The notes: generated from the letters alone by a model not told the origin. 64,000 bases of DNA from Rhynchopus sp. YZ270_cl-10 (GCA_964035575.1 OZ037934.1:1-64000); one strand, 5' to 3'. Numbered from the stretch's first letter, positions 46,164 to 56,497 are shown. Translations and numbers: made by a program.

Positions 46164-47539
46164 TTAACCCTTTAGACCCGAGATACCCATATATGGCCAC
46201 CCGAATGGCGCCATACAATTAGGAGTGTTCTACTCAAAATGGGAAAAACATTTTTTATATTTTGAAAGATTTTGCGCCGATCTTTCAAAAGAAGCAAGAA
46301 TCGAAAAGTTTTGTTCATCTGATATTTTTTTGGATGCTGGAGGGAAGGCGGAGCTGCCACGGAAAATCATGTTTTTTGACCAACACCCCCTGAAATAACC
46401 CTCCTAATACCACTAGGCTATTACTGGGGTTCTACTCATTTTCAGAAAACCATTTTTTTATATTTTGAAATATTTTTAGCCGATCTTTCAAAATACGCCA
46501 TCTAAGAACACTTTTATGCATCTGGGTTTTCCTTGGATGCCGGGGAGCATGAAAAAGTACGGGAAAAAGTCACTTTTCAGGGCCGCCATGTGATAAGAAA
46601 TTTTCTAGTCGTTTTCGTGAAAACACTTTTTTTGTGTGGAAAGATTTCGTTCGCATCTTTCAAAATACGACAAAATCGAAAACTTTTATGCATCTGTGCT
46701 ATCCTCGGATTTTGGTGTGATTTTACCACCAAAATCACGGGTTGTACGTTGCCAAGGTCGTAAGGCTAGTAGGGTTGATAAGTAGGGTTCTACTCATTTT
46801 CGTAAACAGATTTTTGCATTTTTGGAAAGATTTGATGTCAAATCTGTCAAAAGAAGCAAGAATCGAAAACTTTTGTGCATCTGAGTGCACTTTGGAAGTC
46901 CGTGAGAACCACCACCAAAATCACTGTTTTTCTGACTATTCTTTGCCTTATTACCACCCAAAACACGTGATAAGCCGGGTTTTCACTATTTTTTTGTATT
47001 TTAGGGTGCTTTTTTTGTGAATGTTCGGCACACAGGGTCATTCTGACCCATTCTGGGGGTGTTTCGGACCTGTAGATGCCCAAAAACGTGAAAAAAATCG
47101 CCTTTTTACGTGTGTAGTGGTGTTTCAGTGTAAATCGTTAGGGAAATCGATTTTTAGACATGCTGCTAACAGAGCTACACTCATCTAAGTTGGATTCTAC
47201 TAGGACTTTTTGCTCGATTTTTTTTTGTTTGAAAAGATTTTGTGGTCAATCTTTCAAATAACGCCATTTTCGGACAGCAATAATTTACGGTGATTTTTTT
47301 TGCCGGAAGGATCAGTAAAAAACCAAAAGATGGATTTTATACGTACCTCATTTTGGGTAAAACATTTTTTTGCGAAAAAAAACTTAAAATAATGGAATTG
47401 AAAGCCGTGTTCAAAATCTTTCAATTGCGGCCAGGTACGATTAAAAATTTGCATCTGGGGTCCCTTTACCGGTTGGAGAGCCCCCAAAACCAAAACTCAA
47501 AAGTGGGTCGAAAATCTGGCTTCGGGTCTAAAGGGTTAA
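46164..47539. mobile_element. piggyBac-like TIR element (non-autonomous), 1376 bp
   Basis: The left end TTAACCCTTTAGACCCGA (46164-46181) is the exact reverse complement of the right end (47522-47539). TTAA plus a TIR starting CCC is the hallmark of piggyBac elements, which insert at and duplicate TTAA. No transposase is visible; the interior is AT-rich with roughly 170-210-bp spaced repeats of a CTTTCAAAA block (46281, 46490, 46658, then a variant near 46846). The flanks are contiguous in the duplicate copy near 49418, which acts as a related empty site. The superfamily call rests on TTAA and TIR only. Confidence 0.75.
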
Positions 47540-47817
47540 AGTAAAAATAGAATTCTGTGGGGGGTAGGTGAGAGGTGGGCGGAGCCCCCACTCCTCACCT
47601 AACCCCACCCCAGCCTCAATCCAAAACCCAAATTACCACGTATGGACACGTACGGATTCCACCTTTTCAAAACAATTCACGTATGGATTTCCATACGTTC
47701 CACACGTGGAGCGTAATCCCTGTCACTCAACGAACCCTTTTTTGCGGAGCAAAAAATGAAAAAATGGCGCCGCAGGCAAAAAAAATTAAGGTACGCAACC
47801 CAGTTCCCCAGGTGCAT
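47540..47817 (+). repeat. Segmental duplication D, copy 1 right part
   Basis: Matches 49422-49735 (AATAGAATTCTGTGGGGG, GAGAGGTGGGCGGAGCC, the ACGTATGGA repeats and TGGCGCCGCAGGC). 47818-48190 that follows has a GCGCGCGC-TTC-GCGCGCGC-type hairpin near 48008 and no gene. Confidence 0.88.
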
Positions 47818-48189
47818 ATCCTGAAAGGAAATTTATTGCTTGAGTGGTGTGGCCCGCCCCAAAATAAAGTCAAAAAAATGTACTTCTAATGTACTTCTAA
47901 TGTATGGTAAAAAAAGGGGGGTAAAAAAATTTTTCCCACCCATACTGACATAGCCAGTGTGCATAATAAAAGGGTCCCGAGCTTTCCCCCAGGAAAAAGC
48001 GGTCGCTGCGCGCGCTTCGCGCGCGCGACTCCCTGCTAGTGCAAGAAGGTGAGGCTCTTTCTCACCTCTGATGCACAAAATCGTGAAAGGCGGGTGGGGA
48101 CGGTGAACCACAAGCTGTAGTGGGTGTCAGCCCTCTTATCAGTAACCTCAGTGCATCTATAAAAGAAGAGGCGGTCATGGCATCCAAAG

Positions 48190-48530
48190 GTTCCAGGCGA
48201 AGCCACGGTACGCAACATTTCTGAAAAATGTTGCCATAAAATGGCGCTGTCGTTCGTAATTAACGTCACTTCCGTAAATTTTACTTACGTATTTCGCTAA
48301 AAACGAAAGCTTCTGGCGAAGCCACGGTACGCAACATTTCAAAAGAATGCGCTTAAAATTGAACATTTTACAGCCAAACTACGACATGGGAAGAGTGCAA
48401 GCTTGCGCCGCAGGCGCACGGTACGCTACTTTTCTTCTTTCGCTATGCCGCATGCTTCCTTTTACAGTAAAATAAAAGAAAATTGTCATCTGAAAATAGA
48501 GTTCTGTGGGGGGTAAGGTGAGGGGTGGGG
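48190..48530 (+). repeat. Third, diverged relative of duplication D
   Basis: Shares the GGCGAAGCCACGGTACGC and GCCGCAGGCGCACGGTACGC units and the join GAAAATTGTC-ATCTGAAAATAG followed by TTCTGTGGGGGG with copy 2. It is a second uninterrupted form of the site occupied by the TTAA element. Confidence 0.7.
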
Positions 48531-48717
48531 CTCCGCACCAAACCTGAAAATAGCCTGTAAAACTGATACATGCATTTTAGGTCCCAAATACTCATTTCTC
48601 AGCGCAAAATGACCCCATCACAACACGCACGGACTCCGGAGAATCGGAAAAGAAATTTTTTTTTTCGATTTTTTGTGGGCAAAAATTGGACGAAAAATTT
48701 TTTCGCCCCTCCGGACC

Positions 48718-49735
48718 CATACTTATCGCTAAATATGCCGTTTTTCCCGAAAAATTTTAGAATTCCACGCCCAATTTCTTTCTTTTTGGCAAAAAAAATT
48801 TTTTCGCGCTTCGCGCGAAAAAGGTCCTCAGAAGCTCAATTCCGGAAACAAATACGGGGGGAGCGACGTTTTCCAACTCCTCCGCCATTAGCAGGAACAC
48901 CTCCGTTTTCTCTTGAATCTGTGACGCTTGTTGCTGAGAAACAGGGCAACAGCGCGTTCAAGAATATTCCCCATCTTTTCAGTGTTAAACTCGTGGCGAA
49001 GCCACGGTACGCAACATTTCTAAAAAATGCGCTTACAATTGCACCTTTTTTTACAGCCAAACTATGTCATGGAAAGGATGTAATGCAAGCTTGCGCCGCA
49101 GGCGCATGGTACGCTACTTTTTTCTTTGCCCTTATCCTTCTTTCTCACTCCTCATTGCTTCCCAAAGGTTCTGGCGAAGCCACGGTACGCAACATTTCTT
49201 TAAAATGTTGACATAAAATGGCACTTTTGTTGGTAACTATCGTCCAGTTCCGTAAATTTTACTTCCATATTTTGCTAAAACGAAAGTTTCTAGCGAAGCC
49301 ACGGTACGCAACATTTCTAAAAATTGCGCTTAAAATTGCCTACTATGTCGCGGGAAGGGTGGGTTGAAAGCTCGCGCCGCAGTGCATCTTCCTTTTCCGG
49401 TAAAATAGAAGAAAATTGTCTTCTAAAAATAGAATTCTGTGGGGGTTAGGTGAGAGGTGGGCGGAGCCCCCACTCCTCACCTAACCCCACCCCAGCCTCA
49501 ATCCAAAACCCAAATTACCACGTATGGACACGTATGGACACGTACGGATTCCACCTTTTCAAAACAATTCACGTATGGATTTCCATACGTTCCACACGTG
49601 GAGCGTAATCCCTGTCACCAGAGTCACTCAACGAACCCTTTTTTGCGGAGCAAAAAATGAAAAAATGGCGCCGCAGGCAAAAAAATTTAAGATACAGGAT
49701 GCAACCCAGTTCCCCAGGTGCATATCCTGGAAGGA
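48718..49735 (+). repeat. Segmental duplication D, copy 2 (uninterrupted)
   Basis: Contiguous counterpart of 45425-46163 plus 47540-47817. At 49408-49430 it reads GAAAATTGTC-TTCTAAAAATAG where copy 1 has the 1.4-kb insertion. Confidence 0.9.
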
Positions 49736-49975
49736 AATTTATTGCCTGAGGCAAATTTATTTCCTGAGGGAAATTTATTTCCTGGGGCAAATTTATTTCC
49801 CGAGGGGAAATTTATTTCCTGAGGCAAATTTATTGCCCGAGGCAAATTTATTTCCTGAGGGAAATTTATTTCCTGGGGCAAATTTATTTCCTGAGGCAAA
49901 TTTAGTGCCTGAGGGAAATTTATTTCCTGGGGGAAAATTTTTTCCCTGGGTAAAAACTTTTTTCCTGGGTAAAAA
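49736..49975 (+). repeat. 18-bp repeat (CCTGAGGCAAATTTATTT)n
   Basis: About 12 units, with variants CCTGGGGC, CCTGAGGG and CCCGAGGG. A shorter block of the same unit lies at 50603-50730. The 18-bp period keeps frames open, but the translation is a pure repeat. Confidence 0.9.
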
Positions 49976-50102
49976 AAATTTCTTTCCGGCCGATTTTTTT
50001 CTTTCTTTTGGGAAACAAAATCGCCACGTACCACGGCTAGTTAGCTACAAGTATGCTCCGGACCCCCCAAAAAAAGTCACCTATAAAAAAAAGTTTTTTC
50101 CC

Positions 50103-50521
50103 TTAACCTATTAGCCACTAAGGGGGGTGGGGGTTTTTTTCCCGTTTTTGGTTTTGAAATCATCTGAGTGTTTCTGGGTCAAAACTGGGGCGATGGTGCA
50201 TTTTTTGGGTCCTCTAGGTGGTTTGGTATGGTCTTCGGGGACTTCTGCGGTTCTGAGAATCAAAATCCAAAAAATCGCATTTGTTAGGATGTGGCCGTCC
50301 CCCCCTGTTTCACGCATTTTCCTTGGTTTGCGTGTTGTGGGTGGCGGGAAAAATCAAAAACAAAATTCTAAAAAGTCCATAAAAAATAGGGGAATCACAC
50401 GTTTCTACCTCCCGGAATCCATTAAAAAAGTTTTTTTGCACTTTTGACAAAATTTTAATGTCTTGGATACTGGTGCTGATTTACCTTCACATATATGTGA
50501 AGGTAGTGGCTAATAGGTTAA
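50103..50521. mobile_element. Second TTAA-ended TIR element, 419 bp
   Basis: TTAACCTATTAGCCACTA (50103-50120) is exactly inverted at 50504-50521. Just inside the right end is a perfect palindrome CCTTCACATATATGTGAAGG (50483-50502). The size and lack of ORF fit a MITE; the TIR differs from the 46164 element, so it is a separate family with the same TTAA preference. Confidence 0.68.
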
Positions 50522-50602
50522 TCACGCCTAAAATAAAGTCAAAAAAATGTACTTCTAATGTACTTCTAATGTACCCCAAAAACCGGGTTTCGGGCCACAC
50601 CA

Positions 50603-50730
50603 CTGAGGCAAATTTATTGCCTGAGGCAAATTTATTTCCTGAGGCAAATTTATTGCCCGAGGGGAAAATTTTTTCCTGGGAGGAAAATTATTTTCCTGGG
50701 GGAAAATTTTTTCCCTGGGTAAAAAAAATT
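50603..50730 (+). repeat. 18-bp repeat block, second site
   Basis: Diverging copies of the GAGGCAAATTTATTGCCT unit, ending in the GGGAAAAAAATCGCCACGTA sequence also seen at the end of the first block (near 50020). Both blocks therefore share their right flank. Confidence 0.85.
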
Positions 50731-50945
50731 TCTTTCCAGCCGATTTTTTTCTTTCTTTTGGGGAAAAAAATCGCCACGTACCACGGCTAGTTAGCTACAA
50801 GTATGATGAGGTGAGAAAAATAAAGTAATTTGCACAAGCACACTGCTGGGCATCCCGATATGCCCTGAGTACTACAACTCCAACACCTGCACTTGCCTCT
50901 AGTGCAAAATGCACAACAACCAAACACCCCACACGTATGACATAC

Positions 50946-51605
50946 CGGTGGGTAGGTCTCGTCCGCCCGACCTACAGATTTGTTGATGCCCCTGGCCGGC
51001 CTGAAGGCGCAGAACGTGCCAATCGAGTCTGCCTCCGGAAAGACGCGCATGACTTTGAACTGATCGCGGGTCTGCATCTTGTTGTCATCGATGTCCTTTT
51101 GGATGATTTCGAGCTGGGCGAGGGAAGCCTCCATCTTGCTAAGGCGTCTCTCCGCCACGTCCTTGAGGTGGGTCTGCATGGCGGCGCCGTGTTGGGCCAT
51201 GATCTCCTTAATTGACTCCTCAATATCGGGCAGTTTCAGGATTGCCTGCTTTTCCGCAACAAACTGCTCCTGTACCGGATCATTCTCATCTGCGTCTGCG
51301 TACTGCCTGGCAAAGAGCGCCGCCTCGTACTTCTCCTTCAGCTCCGCGTACGCTGCAGACGCTGCCAGCACCTTCTTCTCCACACACTCCTGCACCGTCT
51401 TCCTCTGCTCCGCCTCAGCAAACCTAGCGAACTCAAGGTCCTCCTCCACAATGAGCATCTGCTCGAAGTCCCCGTCCTTGTAGTTCATCTTTATCTTCAG
51501 CCCAGACTCCAGCTCCTGCTTCATGTCATCGATCATGCCCTTCTGGAAGAGGACAGGGAAGGCCGCATCGTCCTCGTCGCTCTGCACCAACGGGCATGCT
51601 GCGCC
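50946..51605 (-). CDS. FG/coiled-coil protein, exon 2
   Basis: 220 codons in phase 0, from a 3' splice site (CCACCTATCCACAG before GGCGCAGC) to a consensus 5' splice site (CCACCG before GTATGT). It joins in frame to exon 1 at 53013. The translation is mostly charged helix with coiled-coil character (EEDLEFARFAEAEQR, KKVLAASAAYAELKEKYEAA, VAERRLSKMEASLAQLE) and then FCAFRPARG. No family is recognised. Together with the FG motifs of exon 1, a nuclear-pore or transport-related protein is possible but unproven. Downstream exons, if any, would lie left of 50945, where I find only repeats; the 3' end of the gene is unresolved. Confidence 0.7.
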
Positions 51606-53012
51606 CTGTGGATAGGTGGATGGTGGTTGAGGGTTGAGGAGGGGGTGGTTATAAAGTAGAGCAGGTGTGCACGGAAAACAAAACATCTTAAGGGGGGGGT
51701 CGGTGAACTCGAGGATCAGTGTGCAAACTTTGACCGGCCATACCCCGACGAATAATATAATATCGGTCCCATTCACCACGACCTAGTATGAGCAATGACA
51801 AGGGGGGATGACTAGTTACACAGTACACAGTACACAGTACACAGTACACAGTACACAGTACACAGTACACAGTACACAGTACACAGTACACAGTACACAG
51901 TACACAGTACACAGTACACAGTACACAGTACACAGTACACAGTACACAGTACACAGTACACAGTACACAGTACACAGTACACAGTACACAGTACACAGTA
52001 CACAGTACACAGTACACAGTACACAGTACACAGTACACAGTACACAGTACACAGTACACAGTACACAGTACACAGTACACAGTACACAGTACACAGTACA
52101 CAGTACACAGTACACAGTACACAGTACACAGTACACAGTACACAGTACACAGTACACAGTACACAGTACACAGTACACAGTACACAGTACACAGTACACA
52201 GTACACAGTACACAGTACACAGTACACAGTACACAGTACACAGTACACAGTACACAGTACACAGTACACAGTACACAGTACACAGTACACAGTACACAGT
52301 ACACAGTACACAGTACACAGTACACAGTACACAGTACACAGTACACAGTACACAGTACACAGTACACAGTACACAGTACACAGTACACAGTACACAGTAC
52401 ACAGTACACAGTACACAGTACACAGTACACAGTACACAGTACACAGTACACAGTACACAGTACACAGTACACAGTACACAGTACACAGTACAGTACACAG
52501 AGTGTGGTGGGGTTACTTCATCTACTTTGCGACAGAAACTTTCCCTGGACACTACATGTCCCGAAAAAACGAAACACAGGCCAGGCCTTCCCTTGTACGA
52601 AAATCCTCTACGTGTGCGATAATGATTCTCGCATGCGAGAATGGTGCGAGAATGGTGTGCGAGAATGCGAGAATGATTCTCGCATGCGACTCGCATCGAG
52701 TGTATGCCTAGGGGGGCAGCGTGTTCTCAGAAAAATCCAAAAATTGCCTATAAAAATCCTTAGAAAAAACCCGGGTGCCCGATCCAAAAAAATGGAAAAA
52801 ACCCCAGGATACCCGCCCACCCCTGGCCCGAGTCGGCCCGACTACCATCTATGAAAACACCCTCAAAATTAAGTGTAATTTTTGTACTTCTTTTGTGATT
52901 GTTTTGTGGTGTATTTGGGGGTTTTTTAGCCCAGCCTGGAGGAAATATCCTCCCCTACGTGGAGGATCTTGAGAGCAGTGCACACACTGAAGGAGTGGGT
53001 GGAGTAGCGTAC
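51606..53012 (-). other. Intron 1 of the FG/coiled-coil gene, holding a satellite
   Basis: GTACGC at the donor and TATCCACAG at the acceptor give a 1407-bp intron. It is made largely of the 7-bp repeat at 51818-52500. Right of that it holds CGCATGCGA-type palindromes (near 52625-52690, GAGAATGGTGCGAGAATGG). Confidence 0.65.
51818..52500 (+). repeat. 7-bp microsatellite (ACAGTAC)n
   Basis: About 97 nearly perfect copies; the only irregularity is one short unit at the right end (CAGTACAGTACACAGAG). All frames on both strands are open by periodicity. Confidence 0.97.
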
Positions 53013-53690
53013 CTCGTTGTCTTTTTCGGGTCTACCTGGGAGGGCGTCGTCCGCCGTCCGCTTGCGTGAGGACTTCTCGGCAACCGGAACGGAACCGAAG
53101 CTGGAGGCATTGGCGGGTGCTGCTGCTGTCGAAAGTGAGTGAGCGCCAAAAGTGAACGCGTTTGCTGGTGTTGCTGGCTGGTTGCCGAAGCTGAACCTGC
53201 TTGCTGCCGACGCTGCTGCTGTTGTACCCTTTGAGCTGGACTCCGCTTCTGGTGATTCACCTGCTGCAAACCCTCCCGAAAGGGCGGGGAAGTTGTGGGC
53301 CTTTACTTCGCTCGTTGTATCCGCATTGACATTGCACAGAATGAAGATGTCATTGTGGTTCTCAAGAGGACGCCAGTGGAACTCTCCCTTCATATCCACA
53401 ATGTCGTTGGCGCTGAAGGCCTCGATGTCCATAGTGCTGTCGGGCACGATCGGCTTCATCCGCAGACGTGGTGCCTGCTCGTACTTGTGCACATTCTTCT
53501 GCACCTTTAAGCAGATGAAGTTTGGCACAAAGGGTGCCTGTCCGTCCTCCGAGGGCATCGTGTCCACGCTCTTCACGATGTACCACTTCTCGTCATCAGC
53601 CTTCGCTGACAGACGTTTCTTCATCTCTGTCCAGTTCCAGGCGGAGGCGTTGGTCAGGTTGGAGTTCCACTTCTTGAAAAGGTGCTCCAT
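53013..53690 (-). CDS. FG-motif protein, exon 1
   Basis: 226 codons from ATG (53690) to GAG at the 5' splice site. The N-terminal 130 residues look globular (NLTNASAWNWTEMKKRL, KWYIVKSVDTMPSEDG, DIVDMKGEFHWRPLENHND). A low-complexity part follows with FG motifs spaced by Ala/Ser/Thr-rich linkers (FSFGNQ, FTFGAH, SSFGSV), then a basic KSSRKR stretch that could be a nuclear localisation signal. Dispersed FG motifs are typical of nucleoporins and their cargo adaptors, so a nuclear-envelope role is an inference. I do not recognise the globular domain. The start is chosen as the first ATG; an inverted-repeat element begins about 50 bp upstream. Confidence 0.72.
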
Positions 53691-53736
53691 GGTGACGTGC
53701 TGTGTGGGGTAGTGGTGGTAATAGTGGTGGTACGAT

Positions 53737-54525
53737 GCAAATCAGGGGGGCCGCCACCTAACAAAGTTCTGTTGATCATCAACAAAACTTTTTTGAAAAC
53801 GGGGGCATAGCTCTCGGGAGGGAGGGGGTGATCGGGTTCCAAATCACTAAACAGGCCTTAACCTAACTCACGGGCCTCGCCAAAACCATCGGCCCGATTA
53901 AAAACCCCGAGAAAAGTGATTTTTGACAACTTGGTTGTACTAGTGTAGACACCCGAGGTTGAACTCCACTATAGAGGTGGTTCGTTTGGAGGTCGGGGGT
54001 GGAAGCTTAACACGGTAAGGAGTCTTGTGAGAGGGTGATGGTATTCATTGCATGGCGCTACACAGTGATTACAGTGCTGCCGTCGGAACATGTAATAGAA
54101 AGTGAATGCACTCGTCGCTGGCACCGAAGCCTCCTTTAAAAAAGGGGCCATACACAGAAGTGTCAATGAGAATATAGCAACATCAAATAGCCAGCAACAC
54201 AGCGCCGCAGGCGCACGGTACGCTACTTTTTTTCTCTTTTTTTTTTCTAGATTTTACCCCCGCTTTTCTTCCACTTTTTTTGACACAGCGAGCCAAACGC
54301 TCTGCACGGTGGGGTCACATGACCACGGGGGGTCATCTACAACCTCTAAAACCCCATTTTTCTCGGGGTGTACTTTGGTACACCCCGAATCCCTGTAAAA
54401 ATCCAAAAATGTCCGGGGTGTACCAAAGTACACCCCGGTACACCTTGGCGGAAACCCTGTTCTTTTCATTTTCAAAAAGTTCTGTTGATCATCAACAGAA
54501 CTTTGCTAGGCGGCCCCCCTGATGT
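53737..54525. mobile_element. Inverted-repeat element, about 0.79 kb
   Basis: About 52 bp at the left end (ATCAGGGGGGCCGCC followed by an AAAGTTCTGTTGATCATC palindrome) reappear inverted at the right end (54471-54525). Each terminus itself contains the hairpin GTTCTGTTGAT-C-ATCAACAGAAC. No transposase is seen. The interior holds a copy of the CCTAACTC-CGGGCC repeat (near 53855) and two mutually complementary hairpins (54364-54438). The right end abuts a GCGAAGCC repeat unit. Confidence 0.65.
54364..54438. repeat. Twin hairpins, each other's complement
   Basis: CGGGGTGTAC-TTTG-GTACACCCCG (54364-54387) and CGGGGTGTAC-CAAA-GTACACCCCG (within 54413-54438) each fold alone. The second is the reverse complement of the first, so the pair can also form one larger hairpin. 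Confidence 0.88.
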
Positions 54526-54559
54526 TGCGTACCGTGGCTTCGCCAGGAACCTTTGGGAC

Positions 54560-54691
54560 ATGACCGCCGAGAAATCCACTTTTGCCGAGTGCGTGAAGTT
54601 CGGTATGCTGAACAAAGGGGGAACATGGACCCTACTCCCCTTCATCAAGGCACAAACGCTGTTGCGCAAGTTCCCCGCCAAAGAAGTGTAA
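54560..54691 (+). CDS. Small ORF, unrecognised
   Basis: 43 codons beginning MTAEKSTFAECVKFGMLNKG and ending in FPAKEV before TAA. Its composition is protein-like and unlike the surrounding repeats, but there is no homology I recognise. It follows a GCGAAGCC repeat unit and may be a captured last exon. It could also be chance. Confidence 0.2.
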   Translation: MTAEKSTFAECVKFGMLNKGGTWTLLPFIKAQTLLRKFPAKEV

Positions 54692-54761
54692 CAACCAGGT
54701 CGCATGTGCCAGTGTCATTTTCGCGCGCAGCGCAAAAAATAACTATTTATTGGTATGAAAT

Positions 54762-54961
54762 AAGGAATACTTTTTTTCACGCTACAGGTCGTGCGAGTTA
54801 CCTGCTGCAGAAATGGTTCCCGAGCGAAGCGAGGGGACCATGTAATAGTATTTACCGAGCGAAGCGAGGTAAATACGGAAAAATAATTTACCGAGCGAAG
54901 CGAGGTGAATTATGTGCAGCAGGTAACGAGCGCACCTGTAGCGTGAAAAAACGGATTCCTT
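54762..54961. repeat. 200-bp multi-arm palindrome with three hairpins
   Basis: Nested perfect arms close the structure: AAGGAAT/ATTCCTT, an 18-bp arm 54772-54789 with 54934-54951, and a 13-bp arm GTTACCTGCTGCA (54797-54809) with TGCAGCAGGTAAC (54915-54927). Inside lie three hairpins, each capped by the same 12-mer GAGCGAAGCGAG (54822, 54857, 54893) on different stems: GGT(T)CCC/GGGACC, GTATTTAC/GTAAATAC and TAATTTAC/GTGAATTA. No coding potential. Confidence 0.9.
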
Positions 54962-54976
54962 ATGACAAACAATACG

Positions 54977-55438
54977 TAATTTTATTCCGGTTTACAAAGT
55001 AGGGGTAGTCCCCAAGCACAGGCCAAAAAACAGTGAGATGGGAGATCAGGAAAAATAAATACCACCCACACCACACGTATCATCTGTTACAGGAGCTAAT
55101 CAAAAGAAAAAAAAGAACAACAACAAATGCCGAGGACAACGCTTAAGGCGAAGATGCAGGAGGCATACGAGAGCGGACTACAAGAGCTTCGCCTCTTACA
55201 AGCTCGAGTGAGCTCCAAATTTTTGTCCAGATCCCCACCCTCCCCACCTGAAATCCACCCACCACACAGGAATCCTCATACAGGTGCGCCGTGAAATAAG
55301 GTGACTTTTTTTCACGCCCCACGCAATTTACCCGTCATTTGCCGTGAAATAAGGTGACTTTTAACACACAAAGTTCTTCTTATTTCACTGCATTTTGGCC
55401 TGTGCTTGGGGACTACTACTTTGTAAAACGGAATAAAA
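54977..55438. mobile_element. Inverted-repeat element, about 0.46 kb
   Basis: About 55 bp at the left (ATTCCGGTTTACAAAGTA, then GGGGACT-type sequence and GCACAGGCC) are repeated inverted at 55384-55438 with a few differences. The left arm contains GGGGTAGTCCCC. The interior carries a short ORF at 55127. Target-site duplications are not evident. Confidence 0.65.
55127..55207 (+). CDS. Candidate short first exon, unrecognised
   Basis: ATG (55127) opens 27 codons (MPRTTLKAKMQEAYESG then LQELRLLQAR) up to GTGAGC. A pyrimidine/CCACC-rich stretch ending CACACAG lies about 60 bp on. This gives a possible exon-intron pair inside an inverted-repeat element. Support is only the splice-like signals and helix-like composition. 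Confidence 0.22.
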
Positions 55439-55664
55439 AAAATTTTTGACACCACAAAACTCAGACCGGGTCAGACCGCGTCTTTTTTGAAAATCCCAAA
55501 TCTATCCATCTCTGGGTGCAGGCCACAGCCTAACTCCCGGGCCTCAGCCAAAACCATCGACCCCAGGCCTTTTGCTAACTTTGGGATTTTCCCCCTGAAT
55601 GGCATGATGGTCAAAAAAAAATAATTTCCTGGAAAAAAAGTACATTCCGAGCTTTCCCACCTGG

Positions 55665-56058
55665 TGAAAGCGGTCGTCGCGCGCTTCGCGCGCGCCTCCC
55701 TGCCAGCCACAGGGTGGAGAGGCGAAGGGTCAGCTTTGCGAGATAACAAAAAAACGGAATCTAATCCTTTATTAACGGCGCTTGGTCTTGCGCCTTACGT
55801 ACACTAACCGTACAAAATCAATACGTCTTCCAGAAGCAGGGGCTGTTGCAACGGTTGGGTCACTTTGAACTAAAAATGGTCAAACTTTTGCAGCTTGGGT
55901 CAAGTTTCATTTTTGGCTGTAAAATGCAAGGGAATACCCCTAGACATTGTAAAATGGCACCGTAGGCAGGAAGAAAATGGCGTACAGCGCGAGCGAAGCG
56001 AGCGGAATTTTTTTTGAGGTATACCTCCGCGAGCGCAGCGAGCAGAAAAATTTTAAGG
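55665..56058 (+). repeat. Dispersed repeat R2, copy 2
   Basis: Aligned with 41040-41370. It includes GCGCGCTTCGCGCGC and GAGCGAAGCGAGC hairpins and ends in GAGCGCAGCGAGC followed by AAAATTTTAAGG, after which the 8-bp satellite starts. 55439-55664 has a CAGACCGGGTC motif and a copy of GCCTAACTCCCGGGCC. Confidence 0.7.
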
Positions 56059-56059
56059 T

Positions 56060-56497
56060 GCCATCATGCCATCATGCCATCATGCCATCATGCCATCATG
56101 CCATCATGCCATCATGCCATCATGCCATCATGCCATCATGCCATCATGCCATCATGCCATCATGCCATCATGCCATCATGCCATCATGCCATCATGCCAT
56201 CATGCCATCATGCCATCATGCCATCATGCCATCATGCCATCATGCCATCATGCCATCATGCCATCATGCCATCATGCCATCATGCCATCATGCCATCATG
56301 CCATCATGCCATCATGCCATCATGCCATCATGCCATCATGCCATCATGCCATCATGCCATCATGCCATCATGCCATCATGCCATCATGCCATCATGCCAT
56401 CATGCCATCATGCCATCATGCCATCATGCCATCATGCCATCATGCCATCATGCCATCATGCCATCATGCCATCATGCCATCATGCCATCATGCCATC
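56060..56497 (+). repeat. 8-bp microsatellite (GCCATCAT)n
   Basis: About 55 perfect copies. Further GGCATGATGG units occur inverted at 56552-56632. The remainder of 56498-57038 has a GCCGCAGGC hairpin unit (near 56875) and no gene. Confidence 0.97.

Noticed and set aside
51818-52500. Tyr/Cys/Val/Leu or His/Ser/Thr repeat proteins on either strand
   Set aside because: 7-bp unit without stops; the tract sits in an intron.
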